Positions 23,601-35,600 of a stretch of DNA of 64,000 nt are shown here, piece by piece. This DNA is from Helicoverpa zea (lineage: Eukaryota > Arthropoda > Insecta > Lepidoptera > Noctuidae): NCBI RefSeq assembly GCF_022581195.2, contig NC_061469.1, forward strand, positions 2,232,001-2,296,000, in the 5' to 3' direction. Numbering within the stretch: the first letter of the stretch is position 1; each line of letters begins with the position of its first letter. The position numbers and the translations under genes are program-made. The notes below the pieces were generated by a model. The model saw only the letters and a list, made by a program, of their open reading frames with translations, had not been told where the DNA came from and made no database searches.

Positions 23601-26600
23601 TATAGGTATTGATAAGCAAATAAGATCAATCAGATGTCAGTCCATAAAAAAACAAGATATATTTGCATAATGAATTGAAAAAAATCCACTTAATCATAAT
23701 TAAATGAAATTATAAAAACAAAAGCAAATCAATTATTCCATAAATGACATTTCAAAATTAAAAATTTAAACAAAAAATAAACAACCTACTTACATTCTTT
23801 ATTTTTTCTCCAATATTTCTTGAAATGACAAGGTTTTAATTTCGCAAGTCGATATTCCGCATTTTTTAAATAAAGAATCCGCGCTTTTACAATTTAAATG
23901 TCAAGTTAAAAAGAAATCGGATGACTAAGGGCAGCAGAGTTCGTTTTACATAATATAAGAAACATGTTTCTGGTCAAAAATAATGTGGTGGCCGTTATTA
24001 AATTAAGACGATCAACGCCCTATTCTAAATTTGAAATGAAGAATTTGTCGAAAAATGGCGTCGATGAGGTATGTAAAAATGTAACATTTGTGCATTTTGC
24101 CTTAAATACGCAGGTGCACACTCATTCACATTGAAATGTTTTCATTATGTGCCGCCGAATGAATAACAAACATTGTAATATAAATAGTTTAGTTTTATAA
24201 ATCGTATTGTTATTCGTCGGAAATAATTATTAAAGATCTAATCTAAAACATTAACAAGGTTATGTAAGGGCCACTACAAAAGTGCACATTCCTTTAAGAA
24301 TAATAAAATAAATGTGATTATATTTTAGCGTCGTTGAAAAAACAGACAGGGTTATACTCTGTATTTAGTACCATAGATACACATATATATTTTTTATAGA
24401 ATATAATAAAAAGTAACTCTATTTGGCATTTTAATTTATATCTAAACATATTTATTATTTTCCATTACCAGAGAGCGAAAAATTTTAAAATTGCAATAAA
24501 AACAAATCAAATTATCATTTAAAATTTACAAGTTTGGAATTTTTAATAAGTTCAAAGTTTAATAACATTTATGAATATTTATGGCAATAAGCTTCAAATA
24601 TATTTTTATGCTATCATATTTCTAATTATTATTTTTATGCAGGGTTGCATCTTATGCAAATATCGCTTTTTTACATATTAAAAAGTGAATTAATTTATTT
24701 TATCTTCAATATGGTAAAAAGTAATTTTATTCAAAGTACCCATGCAGTGACAAGGGTAACACTGCAGTATTTACCCAGTAAAGTTAGGGTACAAAGAATG
24801 TATTTTCTTTCTACCTGATTGCCAAGGAGCAAATGCATTTACAATAATCTACATACTGACAGGGTTTGTTATAATTTTTACATGGGAAACATATTCAGGC
24901 TACTTTGTGTCCAGTGAGCAAACTATTGTTGGATTGCCTAACCCTTGATTTTATCGAATTACATGGCCCGAGGCAAGGAATGTTAATGTTTTAAAACCTA
25001 ATGACGTTTTAACGGTGTGGATGGGCCAATCAACTAAGTCATTTACAAGGGTGCATACGTGATACTTGGCATATAGTATGTATATTTTACCTTATGACGT
25101 TGGGTCAAGTTTGGGAAATAGTTAGGTACTGTTTTTAGAAACATTTCCTGATAGACTGTTCGTTGTACAAAGCCCTGTAGGCCACGAATGCATCAAGAAT
25201 TTTAAATAATAATCTTGCGCACCCTGACCACTCACAAAATAATAAAAACCCAATTCTTCGAAACGAATATTATCTTTAATAAAATTTGAGATAAAAATAA
25301 TCTTTTTTTGCAAAACCTGCAACTCGTTATAAAGCGAAAAAATAAAATAATGAACCCATATACTGGGAATCTTGTTTTAGCTTTTTATTTTTGCAGTGAA
25401 GGGAAATATAAATCACGATTTTTTATTACGACGCCGGAATGACTTCAACATTTGGTCGTGACATTCAAAATTAATTTAAAATATAATAAAAACAGAATAA
25501 TAATACCCTCATTATTAGTTGGAATATAAACAGAATTAGTATTTTAATAAAAAATATATTTTATATTACTTTTGGTTTTGATGAGCAAAAAAACGAGAAA
25601 TAATTTGGTATATATTTAGGTAAAAAAACCTAATTCGAGTTTAATGGCAACGACGAAGGCCGGCCGTAACATTTTATGATAAGGTACTTAAACAGAGGCA
25701 TAACATAAGTACGAAAATGGAATAAAAATCTCGAATAACGTCTCAGGAGCACGTCACTGGTGGGGCACAGACGAGCATGTAATGAAAGAAACGAAACGAC
25801 CCTAGACTTCAGTGCGCTCAAGTGTCAATGCACAGAACAAGAAAAAATACATTAAAAAACCATCTGAGTCTGTAACGTATGCAGGATTAAGATTTATTCC
25901 AAAGTATATTGACCTCAACGCGAGATAATATAAAATGCTCCACTTTTTGTACATATTTTATTCTGAATAAATTGCAGGACGGTTTAAATTCACTATTGGT
26001 TGGCGCTTCGAATAAATCAGGACGACTGTGGAATCCTTACTAGTGTGATTTGTTTAACTTTCACGGTAGAACAGTTGAACCAATTAAGATTCAATTTACT
26101 ATTCAGTATTAGTAGTAACTTAGTATTTAAGGTTAGATAGACTCTTGAAGGCGATTTACGAGCACCTAGCGAGACCCACCAAGGCCAAAGCAAGCCGGGG
26201 CTGCGGGATTGTTCGAAAGAGTTATCGGTTCGGGTTTTTAGTCAGTAAGAGTCTGACACTCCCTCACGCTACACCTACAGCGGGAGAGGTTATTTGATTT
26301 CCAATCAGCAAAAAAAAACGATTTAAAACCAGTTTTAACTGGACAAGAAGAACTTTTATACGCACCACTGGGGAATAAAAGAAGTCATTAACACACTCAC
26401 CAGGGGAAGTGACCTTATGACGTTCTTCAGTCTTATTATCGTCTTGGAAGCGTACAGTCATGGGTTTCTTCTTGGCCCGAAGCCGTTCGTCGTCGGGAGA
26501 CAAGATGGAAGTCCGTTTCTTAGGGCGTTCTTCTTCCACGTCGCGTTTGGCGTCAGTTGTTGATGTTGCCGCTGCTGTGGGAAGAAAAGAAAATTAAACT

Positions 26601-29600
26601 ACATTCAGTTTTTTTTTCTTCAAAGGTTCTTGAAACCTACAGACATAAATATGTTGCGCCACTTTTTCCCCATAAAGACACATAAGGTAGTGGGGCAGGG
26701 CAGTCGTAAGTTTTAAAAAGCACTCTTTTGCAAACAAGTTTGGAGAAATGATTTTGATTTTTAAAAAGCCCAAACAAGATTAGATTTACTATAGTAAATT
26801 ATAAAGGAATTTCAAATTGTAGTCTATGGTCGATTTGGTTTAGATAGAACTTGATACGCATTTGGACATACTGATTAATTAATAATTTGCTTAAAACGGA
26901 TATTACTTATTATAAAGCAAAATGTTTTTTCAATAGACAATCCGACCCGGAATAACGTACCAACCCAATGTTTTGTGTTAGTTGAAACTTTGGCAAAATT
27001 TCGTCGTTTTAATGAGTCATTTATGAAAACTACATTTCTATTTCAGCTTTAACTGGTATGCGCTACGTAGAGCAGGCAAGGGCATTGTTTAATTTGATTA
27101 TTTTTCCAATCCAATTGCTAATTTGTATAAAATACTACTGGTAAAGTGGTAACACATATTTCTAATCCACACAAAAACTGTTGGAGGTATTTAATCTTAA
27201 CTTAATATTATAAATGCGAAATTAACTCTGTCTTTCCTGATTCTACGCCAAAGCTATTGAACCGTTTTAAATATACTTTGTTACACAGATATTTTAAAGC
27301 CTGAGAGAGTATATAAGCTACTTTTGTCCGTATGCGGGCAATAGTTCTTCCTCAATACGCGGAGAACGTCTAGAACCAAAATAGCTAATTTAAATTAATT
27401 AACGAGAACTACAAGCCAGTAAAAGCTCTATCTTCAAAGTAAATTCTTAGAAGAGCATTAATAATTTCTTTAGACCGAACACCTATTATCGTCGCAATTT
27501 CTTCCTACATTTTAATGCCTTATTGATTCCCGATACGCTCCAGAAAGACCTTGGAAAGTCTTTTTATTCGTTCACTGCTTTTACTGTGCATTTCTTTTTT
27601 TATCAAGTCTTTTTAAGACTTTTTATAGTGCTGGGTATTAATTTTTCTATCTTTTGAAATGTTTGCTTATACTTAAAAAAAAACTGAGTTGAATGAAAAT
27701 TTGATTCATCCATCGGTCCTTGTGAGTTTTCTACAAAACATACTTTCTATGCACACTACTGTGTAAGAAATTCAGCACACTATTACTATTATATTAATTA
27801 GTCTAGCCTAGCTTAACAAGAGCTATTTACAACTGAAGGCATCTCTTTCCCCTTTAAACACAGTTGCAGGCCTTTCATCCGGGTCATTCCGGGTACGTAA
27901 AAAGTTCCTTGAACCCGCTACAAATATAAAAAAATATTCAACAAGTAAAAAGTCAACTAACCCTGATCATGCTCCGTCTGGATACAGGCGACCACTCTTT
28001 CCCCGCCGCGGGAGGCATGCATGGCCTCCTCCATTTCTCTAGCCGCAGCCGCGAGGATATTATTCACAGCCGTGTGAGTCGTCGGTGGGTCTTCCCGACG
28101 CCTTCTCCTTATCTCCTCGGCACGCATCATGGATTGCTGGTACATGTGTATCTAGGAATTAATGACGATGTAAGGTAATGTTTGGATGAAGGTTAGACAA
28201 GCTTAGGATAGGGGTAAAGCGTTAGGTGGGAGCGGTGGGAGGGTTGGTCTATGATACCCCTTCTGCCCGTGTGGTTTGATGGTGATACTTTGAGGGTTGA
28301 CATGCAATGTGAATTTGGTTATGTACAAAAATATTGCACTATATGAATGATTGTATTTACACGTGATTTCAAGCTGGTTATTTGTGTGCAAAATGTTGAT
28401 TTGCTTTGTATTTCAATCTTAATAATGCTCTCAATATTATACAAAACAAATTATTCCCAAAACAGGTAACTAATCAAATCAAAGTATACAAAATTAATAA
28501 CATAATCAATCGAACTGGTCACCTACCTACATATTTCATTAAAAACCTAAATCAAAATTATTGATTAAAATCCCCGATTTACTATCAAGATTATTATGAA
28601 ATAAGAATGAATCACATAATTTTTATATAACATGGTACTTCCACTGAAAAAAGTTTTTTATATTGATTTTTTATATTTTTATTTTTTATATTGATTTCCT
28701 AATGAACATACATAATTATGGGTTTGCATTGTTCTAGTATATGTATAGTAAATGTAATTTACAGTGTTGCTACCTTATCATGCCCGTATGGTATAAAAAC
28801 TAGACGGGAGCCAGAGGTTACTGCCCTTAGCGGGCGGGAGATGCGGGGAAGAAAACTCTTCTAAGAAGCCAGCGAAATATAGCTGAAGGCGGGTTTTGGT
28901 AGGAATAAAAAGTATTTTTTTTATTATTTCTTGTTAATTTTAGATTAATATTAGTAGGTTTATCTAGTCGAAGGTCCCTTCGTTTTTAATAAGCCATGGA
29001 ACAGCAAGAAACTGATAATATACTATAAAAATGTCCAATTTATTTTGTGCACTTATTAAAAGCAAGTCATAGTTTCTTTTTTCATATTTTATTTTTGGTT
29101 TTATCATGTTTATCATGCATCTTCTCATTCGTGTTTTTATTAGCTTAATTACAGTGATGATGATGATGATGATGTTCTCCTAGCCGATTATCGGCTACGG
29201 CGGCTGTTCTCATGTAAGGAGATTAGCCAGCTGCGCAGGACATATTATAGTGCACGAGCATTTGCGCAGACACAGGTGCACTCACTATTCCTTAACTCTC
29301 ATAGCCCGATGGGACGGCAATCCGACACGACCGGAAAGAGATCAGGCGCAGGACCGACATTTACGTGCTCTCCGATGCACGGGTGTATCAATCACCACCT
29401 TCCAGGCTCCGGGCTGCTATGTGAAAGTCTTCTAAAACCCACAAAGCGATTTCGGCCCGACTCGGGAATCGAACCCGAGACCTCGTGCTCAGCAGCCGCA
29501 CTTGCGACAGCTAGACCAACGAGGCAGTTAATTACAGTTAGTTAGTTAGTTTAATTACAGTAGAGCAGTGTTTACTAATTAAATGTTTTGCAATAATAGC

Positions 29601-32600
29601 AAAATGTGATATGAATCATCATCATCATCATCATCTCAGCCATAGGACGTCCACTGCTGAACATAGGCCTCCCCCTTTGATCTCCACAGATACCTGTTGG
29701 AAGCGACCTGCATCCAGCGTCTTCCGGCGACCTTTATAAGGTCGTCTGTCCACCTCGTTGGTGGACGTCCTACGCTGCGCTTGCTAGTCCGTGGTCTCCA
29801 CTCCAGCACTTTTCGGCCCCATCTGCCATCTGCTCTGCGAGCAATATGGCCTGCCCATTGCCACTTCAACTTGCTAATCCGGTGGGCTATATCGGTGACT
29901 TTGGTTCGTCTACGGATCTCCTCGTTTCGGATTCGATCACGTAGAGAAACTCCGAGCATAGCCCTCTCCATAGCTCGTTGAGCGACTTTGAGCTTTGAGA
30001 TGAGGCCGATAGTGAGAGACCACGTTTCGGTGCCGTAAGTCATCACTGGTAACACACATTGGTTGAAGACTTTCGTCTTGAGGCACTGAGGTATGTCGGA
30101 CGAAAAGACATTGCGTAGTTTCCCGAACGCTGCCCAGCCGAGTTGGATTCGGCGGTTGACCTCTTTCTCGAAGTTGGACCTACCTAATTGGACTACTTGT
30201 CCTAGGTAGATATATGAGTCAACAACTTCGAGTACCGAGCTTCCAACAGAGACTGGGGTGGGCTGAACATGGACATTTGACATAATTTTCGTCTTGTCCA
30301 TGTTCATTTTCAGGCCCACCCGTTGTGAAACTCGGTCGAGGCCCTCGAGCATCATACTGAGTTCCTCCATCGACTTTGCCATGACTACGATGTCGTCGGC
30401 AAACCGAAGGTGAGTGATGTATTCGCCGTTGATGTTGATGCCAAGTCCTTGCCATTCCAGGAGCTTGAAGGCGTCTTTCCGTTGCGGCAGTAAACAGTTT
30501 CGGGGAGATTACGTCCCCCTGTCTTACGCCTCTTCTCAATGGAATCGGCTTCGTGCTATGCTCCTGTACTCGGACCGACATGGTGGCGTTATTATACAAA
30601 CACTTCAACACCTCGATGTACCGATAGTCAATATGGCATCGTTGGAGTGACTCAAGTACCGCCCATGTTTCCACCGAATCAAAGGCTTTCTCATAGTCCA
30701 CAAACGCTAAGCATAATGGCAAGTTATACTCCTCGGTCTTCTGTATAACTTGCCGCAGCGTATGGATGTGGTCTATGGTACTAAAGCCTCTTCGGAAACC
30801 GGCTTGTTCGGGAGGCTGGAAGTCATCAAGCCTGTGCTCGAGACGGTTCGTGATAACCCTTGAAAACAGCTTATAAACATGGCTTAGAAGTGTGATGGGT
30901 CTGTAGTTCTTCAATAGGCTGTTGTCACCTTTTTTGAAGAACAACACCACCACACCCCTGCTCCATGCTTCAGGCGTTTTGCCCTCGGACAGGACGCAGT
31001 TAAAGAGCTTCTGGAGGACTTTAAGTGCCGGTGTTCCACCCGCTCTCAGAAGCTCTGAAGTGATTCCGTCCTCACCCGGCGCCTTGTTGTTCTTAAGCTG
31101 CTTCAGGGCCATCCTAATCTCGTACAGACTGATGTCCGGGATATCTTCGGTATAATGTCGGGACAGCTTGGCTCTTGGATCTCCTGCCAAGCTGTCAACG
31201 GACTTTGCGACCGAAGTGTATAACTGTCCATAGAACCTCTCGATCTCGCCTAAAACCTCTGCCTTGGTCGACGCTATGCTGCCATCCTCCCGTTTCAGCT
31301 TAGTCATCTGGCTTTGCCCAATAGACTTGTCCTTTGCGAACACTTTGGAGCCTTGGTTTCGCTGTATGGTCTCTTTAACACGATTCGTATTAAAGAGACG
31401 CAGATCGTGTCGCAAGGATTTGGATATTCGTCTATTGAGCTGCCTATATGACTTCGCATCATGGAAAGACTGCAACTGTAGCAAGCGTCGTTCAGCCATG
31501 AGGTTTAAGGTTTGCTCGGTTAGTTTTTGAGGCCTATTTTTACGGCAGGGTCTAAAAAACTTAGACCCTACCGTGCGGACAGTTTCCACTAGTCCGTCGT
31601 TGATCTCGTCCACTGACACTAAGTTCTCAAGGCAAGCAAAGCGATTAGAGAGCTCGAGTTGAAAGCTTTCCGGGTTTTGAATATGGGACCGAGTAGGTCG
31701 GAGCGTAGACTTCATCAGACTGGACCTTTCAAGTTTAACATTGATATTCAGTGAGGCTCTTACGATTCGGTGATCGCTTCCGGTTTTTACCCTGTTGATC
31801 ACAGAGACATCACTGAATATCCGTCTCTTGTCGGTCATGAAGAAGTCTATCTCGTTTCTCGTGAAACCATCGGGACTCAACCAGGTCCATTTCCTGTGAG
31901 GCGGCTTCTGGAAGAAAGAGTTCATCATGAAGAGTTCCTCTTTCTCCAGAAAGTCAGCCAGCCTCTGTCCCCTATGGTTCCGTTGCCCATATCCAAATTG
32001 CCCCACTCTCAACTCATCACCGCTTTTCTTGCCCAACCTAGCGTTAAAATCCCCCATAACAACAGTGAAGTGGGTTTTGGAACTATGTATGGCCCTACTT
32101 ACGTCCTCATACATAGTCTCCACCTCATCATCGGAGTGTGACGAGGTCGGTGCGTATACCTGAATGACCTTCAGCGAATATCTTTCGGATATTCTGAGTA
32201 TTAGGTATATCACCCTGTTCGACACACTGTCGATGGTTGTTATGTTGCTTACGAGGGACTTGTGAACGAGAAACCCGACACCACCTTGGGACTTTTGGTC
32301 TCCCTCCCGGTAGTAGAGCAAGTTACCAGACTTCAGGGTTACGGTGTCCTCTCCCTCTCTACGGACTTCGCATAACCCCATAATGTCCCAATGTAACTTG
32401 CTCAACTCCTCTTCCAGCTCGCAGATCTTTTCGTCAGTCCTCAATGTGCGTATGTTGTGTGTTACCAGGGCCAGTCGTCGTGGGGGTGGGTAGCCGGATC
32501 TCTTCCGGAGATTCTTAGCACCCCCTGCTCCGCCGTTACCTTGACCGCTACCCGCGCCAGGGATAGCGGAGCTGCCGGGGACTGGGGGCCTGGTTTCTGT

Positions 32601-35600
32601 GCTTCTCATTGGGGGGTAATTGCCTTTAATCGCCACGCTTGGCAGGCGGGTTGGCGATCGCAGTGAGGGTATGCAGTACGCGGAGGACGCTGCTGCCCGA
32701 CCTCCGGTTTGTCCCTTAGTCGCCTCTTACGACACCCACGGGATGATTTGGGGAGAGCGCAATTCTAAGCCGGCGTCCCACGGCAAATATATGAATATTT
32801 TTCAACAAAATTATTATTATATGGTTCTGCGAATTTTCCACTACATTCTAGATACAAAAGATATCAAGTTTAAAATAGACTTATCGCGGAATTATTACAA
32901 AATTTTTACTTCCATAGCCAAAGTTATCTGAAAAACAATATTTATCTTCAAATTTTAATATTGTTTAATATTATTAAATAGCGATAATATAACGATTAAT
33001 TTAATAATGCCTACAATATTTTTGACACTGAACATAAATTACGCCGTAAGTGAAATACAAAGAGTTGGAAAAAATTACTAAAAAATACCACTATAAAAAA
33101 TGACTATTTTAATTTGCCCTTGAAAATATAATTGTTAATTAGAGAATTCATAACGCTATTTAGACATTAATTAAAATATTTTAATTCCATAATTAGAAAA
33201 CATCTAAAATACAGCTTGGGTTTTTCCCATAATCTGCAAAAACATTAATATTCTTATTTTTGAGTGAAATGGTTTAGAATACTGTAAATGTCCGTGAATG
33301 TACCCTACAGTTATGTACAGTCACCCACAGTGACGATGCGGCAAAATAATATCCGTATTATTATACTTATGACTAAGATTTCTAGTTATTACAAACGCAT
33401 GGTAATTTCGTCATTTAAATTGTGTTTTACACGTGTACGTAGATTTTAATTAGTTTAAATTACAATGAAAAAATATAAATGGCCATGTATGTACGGTTGC
33501 ATTAAGTCATAAACCAGTTTTGGAAGTCCATTTTTGTCTATTAGAAAGTCCATTGTCACAAGTAGGCACACATTTTTACAAAATGTAGGTACTTGTTGTT
33601 ATTTTTGGCTTCTGTACAAGTTGCTGTCCATCAACTGTCTTATTTTCTGAATATTAATAAAACAAAAAACATTTCATACTTATGATTCTTCGTAAAGTAA
33701 TTCTACCTTGAATTTCATACATTAAAACATTATTAGAACATTTTCATACATTTTTTAATTCGAAATAAATTATGAACACCCGGATTTTACGCGTTTTTTT
33801 GTACTAACTACGTCAAACAAAACTATAAAAAACTATTACACATACAAAAGATATCATGTACAAGCCTTTGCATGAACAATATTTATTCTATTTGATTTGA
33901 AATTTAAATAACTATTGACAGTAATGGCATAACGTTCAAGGCCACTTTTTTAACAATAAAATAATAATCTTCAAACCTTATTAGACTAAGGAAATACCCA
34001 AAAACTTAGTACAATGCAAATAAAAAAGTTAATACCATGACTCAATAGTTAACTCGAAATTACGTCACTTTATTTATTTAATGATAAATTATCTGATTAT
34101 TAAGAAATTGCTGTGATGATGACTAATCAGAAAAGTATTAATTAAAATATATGAAAACCTTTTCATACACAAATAATCTTTGTTACATTAAAAAATTGTA
34201 CACCTTCAGAAATACTATTGAAATACGGACGGACCAAAAAATATTATGTTTGTATCTATTTAACAGAAACTGTATAAATATAAGGAAGATGATCTTTTCC
34301 ATTGTTAACAGTAAAAGAGGAAAATTAAAATCTAAAATCTCACCATCTTCCTGCTCCCTACATCTAAGAATGTATCTTGCTTAGTATAGTTAGTTGATTG
34401 TAAACTACACAAAATATGAAAGATCTTGTTAGTAAAGGTGGAGAAAGAAACATCTTTTTAAGATCGTCTATCCTATCTCTATATTCTAATTGCCAGTCTT
34501 ATGCAGATGATCAGTACCGATGATGATGTTATTGGCAATAAATATAATTCTATTCACACCATTTTTGTTGCTTAAGCATCTCACAAACATTCTTGAGTTA
34601 GTTACTAAATTCAAGATTTAGAACTAATATTCAAATAATATAAATGTAATGAAATCATTATTATCATTCTTGATCTATTTTAAATATCACCTTTACCCCA
34701 AAACCGTTACCCGACACAACAAGTAAAAAAGTGTGGAAAATATTTTTATTTTGGCCAATTAGCACCTAAAGAATTAACAACATCATGAGAAAATATCCAA
34801 TTTAGAAACTCAAAGCAACTTTTATTTGGAATGGAATGTTTTTTTTACTTTTTTTCCTCCATTTTTTTTATGACAAAATAATATGTAGGTAGGTAAAAAT
34901 GTCTGACATTAAAAAAAGGTTTAATATATGGTTAAAAAAATATAAAGACTAGATACAGATATGCAAATGTTCTGATGTGAACATAATGAAACATGTAGAG
35001 AGTTAAAAACAGTTATACACCTAGTCTTAGGTTCTTTACTAATTTAACACTATTTATTCATATTCTCAGCTGGACCAGTTGTTATCTAATTGTTAATTTG
35101 ATAACAAGTCATAAAACTGGCAATTTAAAATTTTCTTTCAACTTTAATTACCTACATTTGAATAGGAATTACATAATTGAAGAATTCTATTATAAAATGT
35201 AATGATGTCATTTATTTTTTCTAGTCAGTTTTTCATAGGGGAAATACATTGTTAGTGACTTACTGATGTTTTTGCCAGAACTAAAATGACTGTACTATAT
35301 AACTGGGTGCGAGATAGAAGCAGTATGCGGATGTTAGCTTTCATGATCAATGATGAAAGAATAGATAAAATGCCCTCACCTGTTTCAGCCTCTCCACATC
35401 AGTCCTTGCTTGTGAGTAGGTGGGCTGAGCCGACACGGAAGTAGCGGGATATGTTGGGTACTCCAAGTTAACATTCAACATCTGTGCGGCATTGTCCCTA
35501 GCCTCATATGCCAGCCCCCGGATCTCTAGCTCGGAGGCTGTGTGCATCAGGGACTGCAGGTCCAGCTCTTGGACATCCACCGACCCCTTGTACATAAACT

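Larger units (their letters stand above)
19763..26400 (-). other. BTB gene intron 4 (6.6 kb)
   Basis: A large AT-rich intron. It contains a TTGGGGTCGG repeat fragment (20685-20757), an RTE 3' fragment (22560-22720) and a dispersed repeat of family C (26150-26292). I see nothing I can support in most of 22.8-26.1 kb. Confidence 0.65.
29617..32788 (-). mobile_element. RTE-type non-LTR retrotransposon with target duplication
   Basis: An element of about 3.2 kb bounded by a perfect 8-bp duplication ATATGAAT (29609-29616 and 32789-32796). On the - strand it has a 150-bp 5' region (including CCCGTGGGTGTCGTAAGAGG), a single endonuclease/RT coding region, almost no 3' UTR and a (GAT)n tail. A very short 3' UTR with a tandem repeat tail is typical of RTE elements. 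It carries one disrupting frameshift. It lies within an intron of the BTB gene in sense orientation. Confidence 0.9.
28152..35379 (-). other. BTB gene intron 2 (7.2 kb)
   Basis: The largest intron of the gene. It hosts a SINE (29155-29527) and a near-complete RTE LINE (29617-32788), both in the sense orientation of the host gene. The remainder (28.2-29.1 kb, 32.8-35.3 kb) is AT-rich with nothing recognised. Confidence 0.75.

Noticed and set aside
29155..29527. tRNA gene called from the A and B boxes
   Set aside because: Followed by a 280-bp SINE body and a tandem tail, flanked by a target duplication; it is a SINE head, not a tRNA gene.
29250..29545. Open frames within the SINE
   Set aside because: The SINE is tRNA-derived and non-coding; the same frames are broken in the copy at 56427.
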